This document shows, piece by piece, positions 31,943 through 43,029 of a DNA stretch of 48,834 nucleotides. The notes under the pieces are model-generated. The model saw only the letters and a program-made list of their open reading frames with translations, did not search any database and was not told the DNA's origin. Origin of the DNA: Chara braunii (Eukaryota; Streptophyta; Charophyceae; Charales; Characeae). The first letter of the stretch is position 1. Each line of letters starts with the position of its first letter. The stretch lies in contig BFEA01000010.1 in the NCBI GenBank assembly GCA_003427395.1, positions 4,627,229 to 4,676,062 of the forward strand. The letters run 5' to 3'. Made by a program: the position numbers and the translations under genes.

Positions 31943-33655
31943 CTACGCCCTTTGTCTGTTTCCCTGCAGACGATAACAATCCTTCACAGCGTGCTCATGC
32001 TTTTGACAATGCAAGCACACATGCAGTTTGGATCTTCTTTCCCATTCTGTTTGACTAATGCAGAGAGCTTCCCAAGGCTTGGTGGAAGCATCCTCCTGTT
32101 TCTCAGGAATCTTTGCGTTCTTGGGAAGGTGGGTTATGGTGCCGCTACCCGAACCACGGTTAGGCCCCTTGATTGAAGCAGTCTTTTTAAAGGCATTCCA
32201 TTTTTCGTTTTCATTGATGTCAGACTCAAGGGCTGATGTAGAACAACCCATATCGGAGTCCAACTCTAGATCGTCATCTACAGACAGATCATCCACGTAG
32301 GACTGATCCTCAGCCTCCCGATGTTCATGCAAGGCAAGCTGGTTGCTGCTTCTGTACCGCTTGCGTCGCAAAGTTTTCCTACAGCTGGTGTCTTCGCACA
32401 CCTGGCGAGGTCTTTGGCTTCTAGGTTGACTAGATCCGTCAAGAGATCACACCAGGTCGAATGCTCCTTGAGTCCTCGCTGGGAGACATAATCTTCAGGG
32501 GCCACTCCCATCACTACATCCATAGAAGACACATCAGTCCATCCCAAGTTTGGAGTAGTGAACAGACCAATGAAGTGCTGCTCCAAAGCCTGCATGAAAG
32601 TCCTGCACTTTTGGCCCTTGAGGGCCTCAAGCTTTAGCCTTGCTTTGAGCGCAACGTGCTTATCTTGATACTGGGCGATGAGGAGGTCCTCAAGAGTACG
32701 TACATGGTTACTTTCAACCACTTAGTCAAGTCAATTCTTTCATACCATACACTAACAACTTGGCGTTTTATGGAACTCCGTACAGTGGGCTCAGTGGGAT
32801 CAGTATTTGTGCCCATGATCATACTTCGATCTTCCTGCGGTGTTCTCAGTACCTCGAAGTATGAGCGCATGGAGTTGATCCAATATGTGATATCCCCCTT
32901 CCCGTCGTACTTGGACGCCAGCGTGGCCGCCGTCTTGCGCACTATGGGACCTCTGTACTGTACGCTGGTAAGAACTACGGCGTTTTGGGTTGATGTTCCT
33001 GCATTTGGGACTGAGACAACGCAAAATTGCCGGTGTTGCCACTTGAAGAGCTGGCTTCAGTTCCTGCGCTCGTCACAGTTCCACTTGGTCTCTGCATGAG
33101 GATTGTGTTAGGGTGAGGGATTGGGACTGCAGTTGAACGAGGATTAGGAGGACGAGAGGTGCTCAGTTGGGCCGGTTTGAGGCCGACGATCTCAACCTGC
33201 AGTTCTTGGTTCCGCTGCTCTAGAGTTGTCACACGGGACTCAAGATCTTCCAAGGTCCGCAGTTGAACCGAGGCGGCTACGGTAGCAGCTAGCTTCTCTT
33301 TGAACCGGGCATCACTAGACTCCGGAAACTCGAGGAGAGCCACTTGGGCATCCATACTTCAAGCTTTGGCTGTTGCTTCTGCCTCCCTCTCTCTGTGTAT
33401 CGCATCTTGGTAAAGTTTCTGAAAGAACAGTTTCTCGCTTTCGTCCCCTGCGTCCAGCATGGCCTGCCATTGGGCAGATGAAATGTCTACCATGCTGGAG
33501 GATGGGGTGTCACTAGGTCTCTCAAGAGGGGTCCGCTCTTTGCTCACGTTTGGACGAACGCTCCTCTTACCCCTCCTCACACTCTCAAATAGAATACCTT
33601 CTCTCTCCCTTCTCTCTCTTTCCACTTTCTGCGCACGCGTCTCAATGCTGGACAT
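31943..33655 (-). pseudogene. gag: Element C gag (inverted)
   Basis: Minus strand, MSSIETRAQKVERERREREG at 33655. A coiled-coil follows (LEDLESRVTTLEQRNQELQV), then INSMRSYFEVLRTPQEDRSM, IDLTKWLKVTMYV and the CCHC knuckle CLHCQKHEHAVKDC followed by YRLQGN and TAG. One stop near 33359 and three frame changes (about 32960, 32720 and 32400) break it. Clearly homologous to gag of B but more diverged, so C is a related subfamily. Confidence 0.85.
31958..31964 (-). promoter_or_regulatory. Candidate -1 frameshift heptamer, element C
   Basis: On minus, CAG GGA AAC AGA CAA AGG GCG TAG: G GGA AAC in the gag frame five codons before TAG, as in element A. Bases between heptamer and stop differ, while the heptamer and GGGCGTAG are kept. 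Confidence 0.65.
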
Positions 33656-34895
33656 AAATAGTTCATATAAAAGAAAAACAAATAAATTAGAGCAGAAGGT
33701 AGAACTCCTAGCCGGAGCGACAATTCATTTGGACTCGATAAGATTAGCTGGAGAACCCCTCTTGTCTAACCTGACAAGGAACATGTACCGCGAATAAGTC
33801 AGCCGAAGAAAACCAACTGCAGCAATGGAGATTTCGAGAGGTGCAGACGATTGTCGAGCCAGACGCGGGGCATTGTGTGAGAACATGCAGTAAGACCAGT
33901 CAAAATCCCCTTGAAAGGAATGTCCTTACTAGCCGTGTGTCCCCCAAATTCAGCACAGCAAAGAGCTGCATTGACGACAACAGATTTGGGTCCTAAAGGT
34001 CCTGTCCCATTGCGCCTGGTCCCACGGAGTCCCAAAGGTCCCAAGTAGGTCGTGAACCAGGACCAATGAGAGAGGTGTACCAAGTTAGTCCCAAACTGCC
34101 TCTACCGTACTGAAAAGGAAAAGACAACTTTCGGCAAGAACCTGCTCCTACAACCGTTTAGAATGAAAAGGCAGTGCAATGTAGAAAGATATGTCATTGA
34201 GAAGAAGATACATCATCCATCCATCCATCAGGTGAGAAAGCAAGCCACATGCTCACACACACAACCAAGACCGCTGAGAAGAGGAAGAGAGCCCAGCATA
34301 CCCCAACAGGCCATGAAGCACCAAGCAACCACCCATGGCATACCCGAGTCACACGACAATTACCTGTGTGGCCCGGTCTCCAAAGATGGATAGCGACTCA
34401 CCCCCCTCTCTCATATGTCCTCCTAACCCCTAGCGACCACTACACGAAGTGTCCTAGCATGACTAAGAGCGCCTCCCTACACCCCAGTTACAACGCCGGA
34501 TCCTCCGTCAATGTTGAAGACCAAAGTAGCAACTTGCAGCTCTTCGATGCAGATATGGCAGCCTCCGATCAAGTCGCCCTCTTGAGGGGAAGCCCAAAAG
34601 TCACTCAATGTCTCCTTGAAGTCCAGATTCCAGGTGCGAGTACCACTCACTCTGTACTCCCTCTCGCTTACTCCAATTAGCCTCTTTTGTGTCTCGCCAC
34701 CCCATTCAATCACTCAAGCAACCTGGTCAGATCTGATGTCGACCCTACACGACCTAACTAGGTGTGGGCAACATCCACATGCCTCACTGCCCCTCTTAAC
34801 CCTAACCTCCAACGCTAATCCAAGATTAGGTTAGCCCTAACCTAATCCGAAATTAGGGTTAGGGTGACTAACACCTCTTGCCAGCAAGTAAGTCC
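33656..34895 (-). other. Untranslated leader of element C (inverted)
   Basis: Lies between gag and PBS on the minus strand and has no domain-bearing ORF. It includes TTAGGGTTAGGG-like runs near 34846 and blocks shared with the B leader. Confidence 0.65.
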
Positions 34896-34907
34896 GCTCC
34901 GATACCA
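34896..34907 (-). promoter_or_regulatory. Primer binding site of element C (inverted)
   Basis: On minus TGGTATCGGAGC, one transition away from TGGTATCAGAGC, next to the LTR end GGATCGTAACA. Confidence 0.75.
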
Positions 34908-34909
34908 AT

Positions 34910-35004
34910 TGTTACGATCCTGGTCATTCCCAAAGTGCAAATTCACAATGAAAGACAATGCCACCCAATTGAGAAAGAAATGAAAGCACTTGCAAAGAGA
35001 TAGA
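34910..35004 (-). repeat. 5' LTR of element C, right part (inverted)
   Basis: On minus: TCTATCTCTTTGCAAGTGC...CCAGGATCGTAACA. It matches the last 95 bp of the 3' LTR at 42935-43029 and completes the LTR interrupted at 26375. Confidence 0.85.
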
Positions 35005-36284
35005 TGTTATGATCCTGGCCAATTTCGAGGTACACATTCATCAGATAATACAATGCTGTCCAATTGCAGAAAGAAATGAATGAACTTGAGAGGAGAGAGA
35101 AGGTTAGAAAAAGAAGAAGATCATGTACACCAGCATAGACAAATGATATAAGCTCTTCTTCTTCGCTCAACCCTCTCTTCCTCCTTATCTCCTCCTCTCT
35201 TATTCTTACAAGAGTTAATAATACAACGTTGAATAACTGAACCAGAATCAAAGTCTGAATCCCTCTTCTACTGCAGGTATCACTTGAGGTCCACCATAGC
35301 CATGGCTGCCTCTCCCACTCTTCACTCTCATAGGCCTAGGCTATGGCGGACTACTAGGCCTTGCCCAGATGCCCAAAGGACAACCCAAAGCAACTATGGC
35401 TGCTCTAGCTCTGGCCGCCATGCCTGACCCTGCCTCGAAGCTTCTTGGTGTAGCTCAACCCCAGCTGGGGCCTTCCTGCTGCAGCGCTCACCAAGGTGAT
35501 GAGATGGCTGCCACCATAGCCAGGTAAGTACCTCTGGCGCTCCTCCCCCTTCCTGTCCTTCTTCCTCCTCTGAGTCCTTACTTCTTCCCCAGCAGCGCTG
35601 CTCCAAGCTAGCGCTGCTCCAGCCAGCGCTCCAACCAGTGTGTCGCCAAACTTGCACACCGACAATGAGACTGGGCTCTTCACCCGGCCTGGAGATATAG
35701 CGGCCTGATTGCCTCTTGGGCGGTGACTTCCAGGCCGCTCGACCTTCCCAGCAACCGGTACCTCCTCCCTTTCGGAGGGAAACATCATTGCAGACTCTGA
35801 TATTGCCCGTACAGGCCCTAGACTCAGACTGGATGGACTGGTACCTGCCTAGACCTAGCCTACAGGCCGTAGACTCAGACTGGATGGACTGGTACCCGCC
35901 TAGACCTAGCCTACAACTACTGGGCCTCTCAAAATGCCACTTCTGTCTTCTTCTGCTTGGCCACCAGTAGCCGCACATCTACCTCTTCAGGGTGCGGTAC
36001 CGGCCTACCTGCTACTTGAGTGTTTTCCCCTGCTGCAATTCCTCAATGTCACGGCCACAAGTAAGTACCGACCCTGAGGGCCCAACGAAGGAACAAAGTG
36101 CCCTTACAACTACTGGGCCACACACACACTCAAGCCAACCAGCACTCATCCAGACATGCAGTCCAGCAAGCGTGCACACACACAGACTTAGTAGCAAGCG
36201 GAAAACTCAGCAAGGCATTCAGTCCATTAGCAAAACTCAGAAATCAGCCATATGTTTCAGTCCATGTTTGGTCGGGTTATCACA
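35005..36284 (-). repeat. 3' LTR of element B/D (inverted)
   Basis: On minus TGTGATAACCCGACC...GGATCATAACA. It matches the B 5' LTR along its length. TAGA at 35001-35004 is the right TCTA target duplication. Confidence 0.88.
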
Positions 36285-36300
36285 CTACTCCCCCCTCAAG
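36285..36300 (-). promoter_or_regulatory. Polypurine tract of element B/D (inverted)
   Basis: On minus CTTGAGGGGGGAGTAG directly before the LTR start TGTGATAACC; primes plus-strand DNA synthesis in this superfamily. Confidence 0.8.
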
Positions 36301-38742
36301 AGCGAGGTCCCTTCGAGCGAGTAACTCATTCTGCGTCCCCGACAAACGCATCGTGGCAAAGGCAAAGAGATTTCGAGAATACTCTGTCGTAGTGAGCTTG
36401 GCAGAGATTTTAGGTGCATCATTAGAGGGGATTTGTCGCTCGTAGGCTTTAACAACGCGCGGTGCGCTGCGCAACAGTTCCTGCTTGGAAATCCAGTATA
36501 AATCATCCAATGGATGGTACATGAAATGAACCTGGTACTGTCTGTTGTGTCCGTTCCCTACGTGCTGTTTAATTTTGTTTATCTCATATCCGCCTTTGAT
36601 TGCACGAGGAATCATGTCTTCACGGTAATCGAACGACTTAGCATCACAGTGGAGATACAATTTTGATGCATGAAACACGAGATATGTGCGCAGATGAGGT
36701 GGCACAACAACCACGTATGAAGGGCCAAATTTATCTTCGCATCCAGAACTTCCCACGGACCATAATAGAGTGGGAGAAGTTTACGTGATAGTCCCTCTTC
36801 TTCTGAAAACTTAGACATCTTGACCCAGACATAGCTTTCCACCTCGATATCTGAACGTCAGCGCTTCTTGTTTGCATGATGGATCATGGCGTGTTGTCGC
36901 TTGGTCATTGTTGCAATAGCAACTTTGAGCAAGCGATCGTACTTGGCCCTGAAGCCAGGCCTGCCAGGTGTTAAACCAGCTGGCTGCTCAGGGAATAGGT
37001 AGGAGAGCGGATTACGAATCTTCCAACCATAATGCAGCCTGTTTGGTGTCATGCCGGTGACAGAATGAATGGAGTTGTTGTACAACCCCTTGACGGAATA
37101 CAGCTCTCCATCCTATGTTTCCTGATCCAGAATGATTAAAGCGCGGAGAAGTTGGAACACAGTCTGGTTGATTTCCTCAACCAAACCGTTGGCTTCGGGG
37201 TGTCGGCCAGATGTCATGCACAACTTGAGGCCAGGGAGTTCGGACGTGAAGTCATTCCATTCAGTACTAATGAAGCGGGGATCCCGATCACTCACAATAG
37301 TTTTCGGAGTTCCGAACTGCAGAATGTACTTCTGTTTGAACTCACGGATCACCAATTCAGTTGGAGCATGAGATGGCAAGGGAATCAGATTAAGAAATTT
37401 AGAGAAGCGGTCAACAATCACCATGACTTGTGAGTAGCCGTTCTTACTTACCTTTCCCATGTCGGTGAAGTCGATATAGACGGACTCTCCATGACCATCG
37501 GGAATGGGAAGGGGTGTAAGTAGCCCCATTGACTTTCGTCTACATGGTTTGATTCGTTGACAGACTTGACATTCAACCACAAACCTTTCATCAAATCCCT
37601 TCATGCCAGGCCAATCAAACTATCTCAATAGGTTCCCGTATATCTTTGCCATGCCGAAGTGTCCACTCCGGCCATGAGCCAAGTCCAGAAAGTGCATGCA
37701 AAGAGGCTCATGGTTGGGCACACACAAACGGTCGTGGTTCCTCTAGCGACGGAAAATCAGTCCTCCATACTCGTGAAAATCAGGCTGGTTGTTGGGGTCA
37801 GCCCGCAGCTGCTCAAGGATGGGACTAAGGTCCGGATCCTTGGTAGTGTGTTCTACGCATTCCTCCTTCAGTTTCTTCCAGAGGTCATAGGAATTTACAA
37901 GGCAAGTCATGTAGTCAGGGTGGCAAGACCATGCATCAGCAACTCGATTGTAACAACCCTTTTTGTGTCTCAACTCAAAGTCAAAAATGTCAATTTCATG
38001 GAACCAGCGAAGTAACGTAGGGGACAGGGTAGTTTGCTCCTTAATCCACTTTAGAGTCTCATGATCTGAGAACACTTTGAAGTGGAATCCCAAAAGATAG
38101 CGCTTCCAATGGTCCAAAGCCATACGCAAAGCATAGAGCTCGCGCATGTAGGTGGAAGTGGCTACCTTTTCACTGGAAATGCGTTTGCTGTAATATTCGA
38201 GCGGTCGTAGGCCATCGCCGTCATCTTGCTGCAACACTACGCCAATTCCATACTGACTTGCATCCGAAGTAACTACGAATGTCAGTTTGGGATCTGCAAT
38301 GCGGAGTACAGGGTGACTTACCAGAGTTTCTTTCAAAGCTTGAAAGGCATCCTTGCACGCGGTATCCCAAGCGTAAGGAACATTCTTACTTGTTAATCGG
38401 GACAACAGGCGGGCAACAATAGAGAAACGGGGCACAAACTTCTGCTAGTACGATGCGAGACCAAGAAAAGAGCGTTTGCAGATGTTTGCGGGTTGAGGCC
38501 AATTGTGTATGACCTTAACCTTGGTTGCCTCAAGTTCTAGGCCTGCAGCAGACAACCGATGCTCAAGGTAGATGATACTATCCCTCCCAAACTCAGATTT
38601 CTCTACGTTGAGATGGACTTGCATCTTCTTGAGGATGGTGAACACTTCCTCAAGGTGCTTCATGTGTTCCTCCGTGGATTTGTTGAAGATCAGTATATCA
38701 TCAAGGTATACCACCACGAACCGAGCAATCTGTTCGCAGAGA
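36301..38742 (-). pseudogene. pol: Element B/D pol: RT end, RNase H, integrase (inverted)
   Basis: On minus from 38742: LLCEQIARFVVVYLDDILIF (catalytic YLDD), which joins in frame to the DKV of B. RNase H: FVVTSDASQYGIGVVLQQDD, MRELYALRMALDHWKRYLLG, HKKGCYNRVADA. Integrase: VECQVCQRIKPC, YIDFTDMGKVS, TIVSDRDPRFIS and HPEANGLVEEINQ, giving the D,D,E triad. The C-terminal part has PSYVVVVPPHLRTYLVFHAS and a weak chromodomain-like YQVHFMYHPLDDLYWISKQE. Several stops and frame changes (about 38440, 37740, 37110, 36850) make it inactive. Confidence 0.88.
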
Positions 38743-38743
38743 A
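38742..38743. other. Right inversion breakpoint
   Basis: Minus-strand B/D RT ends (TCTCTGCGAACAG on minus) and plus-strand element C RT begins (AGGCGAGTTGGAGGAG). Confidence 0.85.
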
Positions 38744-40271
38744 GGCGAGTTGGAGGAGTTGAGGAGACAAATTGACGACATTATTGATTGTGGATGGATT
38801 AGGCCTAGTGAGCTTGAGTTCGGTGCAACTGTCCTATTTGTGCCAAAGAAAAGAGGCAAACTCCGAATGTGTATCGACTATCGAGGCCTAAATCGTATCA
38901 CCAGAAAGAACGCTTATCCTTTGCCTCGCATAGATGATTTGCGAGATGTTGCAGGTGGGTGCAATGTCTTTTCTAAGATTGACCTTAAGTCTGGCTACCA
39001 CCAGACTGAAGTTTATCCGAATGACCAGCACAAAACTACATTCAAAACATGCGATGGGATGTACGAATTCATCGTTATGCCCTTCAGTCTCACAAATGCA
39101 CTAGCCACATTTCAGTGCCTCATGGACAAGGTTCTCCGCCATCAGCTCAACAAGTTTCTTGTTTTTTACCTTGATGACATCCTGATTGTCATCAAGTTCA
39201 CGGAAGAGCACGTCAAGCACCTTGAGGAAGTCTTGAAGATTCTCAAGCAGGTACAGTTGTACCTCAACTTAGAGAAATTTGAGTTTGGAAGGGACAGTGT
39301 CATCTATCTTAGGCAACGGTTGTCTGCAAAACGACGTTGAGTCGGAAGCAACCAAGGTTGAGGTCATATGAAGGTGGCCTCAACCGGCGAACGTACGCAA
39401 ACTGCGTTCCTTTCTAGGTTTGGCTTCGTATTACCGGAAGTTTGTTCCTAAATTTTATGTCATTGCTCACCCACTCTCGCGACTAACAAGCAAAAATGTC
39501 ACTTATGCGTGATGTGAGAAATGCGAGATCGCGTTTCAAGCCTTGAAAGAGGCTTTGGTAGGTCATCCTGGACTCCCGTATTGCGGATCCGAACCTCATG
39601 TTTGTGGTCACTACGAACGCGAGCCAGTATGGGATTGGCGCAGTGCTGCAACAAGATGATGGCGATGGTCTGCGTCCGCTCGAGTATTACAGCAAACGCA
39701 TACTCAACCACAAGGTAGCTACCTCCACATATATGTGTGAGCTTGATGCCTTGCGAGAGCGCTCACACATTGGAAGCACTACCTCTTGGGTCGTCACTTC
39801 AAGGTTTACTAAGATCATTAGACCTTACAGAAGTTGCAGTGGATTAAAACACAAACTGATCTCTCTCCGACGTTGACCCGCTAGTTGCATGACATTGATG
39901 TTTACAATTTTGAACTGAAACAGAAGAAAGGTTGTTATAATCATGTTGTTGATGCTTTGTCGCGTCATCCTGAGTTTTTGACTTGCCTTATGAGCTCATA
40001 TGATCGTCGAAGGAAATTGAAGGAGGATCTGGTCGAACACACTGCCAAGGATCTAGACCTTAGTCTCATTCTTGAGCAGATCAAGGCTGACCCTAGCAAC
40101 CAGCCTGATTTTCACGAGTGTGAGGGTCTTGTACTCCGACACTATGGGAAATTTGATCATTTGTGTGTGCCCAACCATGCGCCTCTCCGAACTCATTTCT
40201 TGGATCTCGCACATGGTCTGAGTAGACACTTCGGCTTTGAGAACACTTATGAAAGTCTTTTCCAAGTTTGA
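38743..40271 (+). pseudogene. pol: Element C pol: RT and RNase H
   Basis: [89 protein letters not shown]. The frame is lost at about 39335. RNase H: FVVTTNASQYGIGAVLQQDD, with Asn where B/D keeps the catalytic Asp, and KQKKGCYNHVVDALSRHPE. The linker to integrase has EQIKADPSNQPDFHECEG. Frameshifts near 39335, 39590 and 39880 break it. Confidence 0.85.
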
Positions 40272-41541
40272 TTGGCCGGGAATGAAGGGATCTGCTCAGA
40301 AGTTTATTGTTGAATGTCAAGTCTGTCAGAGAACCAAGGTCCATATGCATAAGCCTTATGGTCTGCTGAAACCCCTCCCTATTCCTAATGGACCCGGTGA
40401 GTCGGTTTCCATCGATTTCACGGATATGGGAAAGGTGAGTGAAGGAGGAAATTCACAAGTCATGGTCATGGTGGACCATTTCTCCAAATTTCTGAATTTG
40501 ATTCCTTTACCTCCTCATGGCCCAACCGAGCTTGTGATCGAAGAATTTCATCAACAGTACATTCTGCAGCTTGGCCTTCCGAAAACTCTTGTGAGTGATC
40601 GGGACACCAGGTTCATTAGTAAAGATTGGAAGGATTTCACCTCTCAAATCTACAACATTAAACTCAACGTGACTTCTGGTCGGCACCCCGAAGCCAATGG
40701 GTTGGCCGAGGAAATCAACCATACCGTCATTAAACTACTTCGCATGTTAATTGTTCCCGATCAGAACACGTGGGACAAGGAGTTATACAAAGTGAAGGGG
40801 TTGTACAATAACTTCATTCACTTCTCGACTGATGTGACACCGAATCAGATGCAATACGGTTTGTAGCTGCGCAATCCTTTCTCCTATGTATTCCCCGATC
40901 GGTCACTTGGACTGATGCCCGACATGCCTGGCTACAATGCCAAGTATGCACGCTTGCTCAAAGCTGCTATCGCAGCAATGAACAAGCGTCAGCATGCCAT
41001 GATCAAACATGCTAACAAGTCACGCAAAGATGGGAACTTCGAAGTAGGAAGTTGTGTCCGGGTCAAAATGTTTGAATTTTTTAACGAAGAGGGCATATCA
41101 CGGAAGCTTCTTCCGTTGTACTATGGCCCTTGGCAATTTCTAAAGGTGGTAGGGGATGATTTTGGTCCTTCGTATGTGATTGACGTGCCTCCTCATCTAC
41201 GCACGTATCCGGTCTTTCACGCGTCCAAATTGTTTCCACACATCGATCATGAGACTTTTCCCTTCCGAGATCCTATGATACCTAGTGCTATCAACGGTGA
41301 CCACAAAATAAACAGAATTGTTTCCCATGAAGGAAGAGGGAGGAACGGATAGTACAAAGTTCACTTCCGTTATCACCCGTTGAATGAGTTGTACTGGATC
41401 GACCGAAAGAAGTTGTTAAAGAATGTTCCCCGTGTTGTTAACGCTTATGAACGAAAGATCGCCGATGGACAGACTGCCAAGTTTTCTGCAACACTCACTC
41501 CTCGCGGTTATACTGAAACTCTCTTTCTTATCTACGCCTAA
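40237..41541 (+). pseudogene. pol: Element C pol: integrase and C-terminal chromo-like tail
   Basis: VECQVCQRTKVHMHKPYGLL, SIDFTDMGKVSEGGNSQVMV, TLVSDRDTRFISKDW and HPEANGLAEEINHTV keep the D,D,E residues. A TAG at about 40864 interrupts, then the frame continues with MPGYNAKYARLLKAAIAAMN, KLLPLYYGPWQFLKVVG and DVPPHLRTYPVFHASKLFPH. After another stop near 41350 comes YKVHFRYHPLNELYWIDRKK, which has the Y...W spacing of a degenerate chromodomain (inference). Only a few lesions are present. Confidence 0.85.
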
Positions 41542-41596
41542 TGATGCATTTTGTGCTGATTCTGAATGAGTTACTCGCTCGAAGGGACCTCGGTTT

Positions 41597-41610
41597 TGAC
41601 AGGGGGTTAG
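41597..41610 (+). promoter_or_regulatory. Polypurine tract of element C
   Basis: TGACAGGGGGTTAG immediately before the 3' LTR start. Confidence 0.65.
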
Positions 41611-43029
41611 TGTAATGACCCACCAAAACATAGACGGCGAACACTGCTGATTTCTGGGATTTGCCGCTGGAATGTATGCCTTCCTGAGATTCCCACATTC
41701 TGCTGTGATTTCTAAGTTTCTATGTGTGTGCATGCCTGCTGGTCTGCATGCCTGTCTGAGTGCTTGTCGACCTGAGTGTGTGTGTGACCCACAAGGGTAC
41801 TTGCTGGTTGAAAGGCGCCGCAGGGCTGGTACTTACCTGTGGCCTTGACTTTGAGGGTTGGAGCGGGGAAAACACTCAAGTAGCGGGGGTAGGCCCGCAA
41901 CACTTAGAGCAGCGGGAAAAACACTCAAGTAGTAGGTAGGCCGGTACCACTCAAGTAGTGGTAGAAGTGTCGGGTACTGGAGGCTGAGCAAAAGAAGACA
42001 AAAGTTGGCATTTTTAGAGGCCCGGTAGCGGTAGGTTAGAGGTGGGCCGGTACCTGTCCAAGTAGCCTGAGTCTAGGGACTATCCGGACGATATTTGAGC
42101 GTGCAGTGATGTTTCCCTCTGAAAGGGAGGAGGTACCGGTTGTTGGGAGGCCGCTCGGCCTAGTAAGTCACTGCCCAAGAGGCCAGTAGGCCACTATATC
42201 TTCAAGAGGAGCAAGCAACTTCTCCTCATTTGCGGTATGGATTGGCGACATACTGTTGGAGCCAAGCGCTGGACATGGGAGCGCTGCTGGGAGGCGGAGA
42301 GCAGTGGAGTGCTCAGCCTAGCTATGATGAGCAGCCCAGCCTGAGGAGGAGGAAGACGGGGCCAAAGGAGGAGAGTGGCGAGGTACCTACCTGGCTATGG
42401 TGGACACCATCTTCATCACCTTGTTGGGTGTTGCATCTGGAAGGCCCAGTTGGGGTAGTGCCACACCAAGGAAGCTCGAGGCAGAGTCCGACATCCGACA
42501 TGACGGCTTATTGAGCAGCGGCATAGCTGCTTTGCATTGTTCTTTGGACAGGAGTGCAGCGACATAGCTGCTTTGCGTTGTCTTTGCACAGGAGGTTAGA
42601 GCCCTTAGTAGTCCGACATAGCCTAGGAATGTGAGAGGAGGAAGAAGGGGGAAGCCACGACTATGGTGAACCTGCTGTTGTGTCAGCAGTAAGAGGGAAC
42701 TTCGGATATTGATTCTGGTTCATCCACTCGTTGTTATTATTATTATTGGAAGAAGAATAAGATTGGCAAAGTGAAGGAGGAGGAAGGTGGAGAGAGAAGG
42801 GGGATTTGTCATTGGTCTTGTTGGTGTACATCTTCTTCTTTTTCTTCTTCTTTTTCTTCTTCTTTTTCTTTTCCTTCTTCTTCTTCTTCTTCTTCGTCTT
42901 CTTCTTCTTCTTTTTTTTTTCCTCTTCTTTGGTCTCTATCTCTTTGCAAGTGCTTCCATTTGTTTCACACTTGGGTGACATTGTGTTTCATTGTGAATTT
43001 GCACTTTGGGAATGACCAGGATCGTAAAA
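41611..43029 (+). repeat. 3' LTR of element C
   Basis: TGTAATGACCCACC...GGATCGTAAAA (the expected final CA is mutated to AA). It aligns with the split 5' LTR but carries a CTT/TTC tract grown to roughly 100 bp (about 42830-42925), against about 30 bp in the 5' copy. Confidence 0.88.
42830..42925. repeat. (CTT)n/(TTC)n tract in the element C 3' LTR
   Basis: Pyrimidine triplet run with TTTTTC interruptions; the Ser/Phe and Lys ORFs over it are repeat artefacts. Confidence 0.9.

Larger units (their letters stand above)
25124..43029 (+). mobile_element. Compound insertion: element C with nested B/D and a 7-kb inversion
   Basis: The outer element C has its 5' LTR split (25124-26375 and, inverted, 34910-35004), its gag on the minus strand (33655-31943) and its RT-INT on the plus strand (38743-41541). 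Its 3' LTR is at 41611-43029. Possible target duplications are ATAT (25120-25123) and ATAC (43030-43033). Inside lies B/D, 5' half on plus (26376-31731) and 3' half on minus (38742-35005). Restoring segment 31732-38742 to its original orientation gives two ordinary Ty3/gypsy elements, B/D of about 9.1 kb and C of about 8.8 kb. Confidence 0.85.

Noticed and set aside
42661-42981. Lysine-rich protein on the minus strand
   Set aside because: Translation of the CTT/TTC tract in the LTR.
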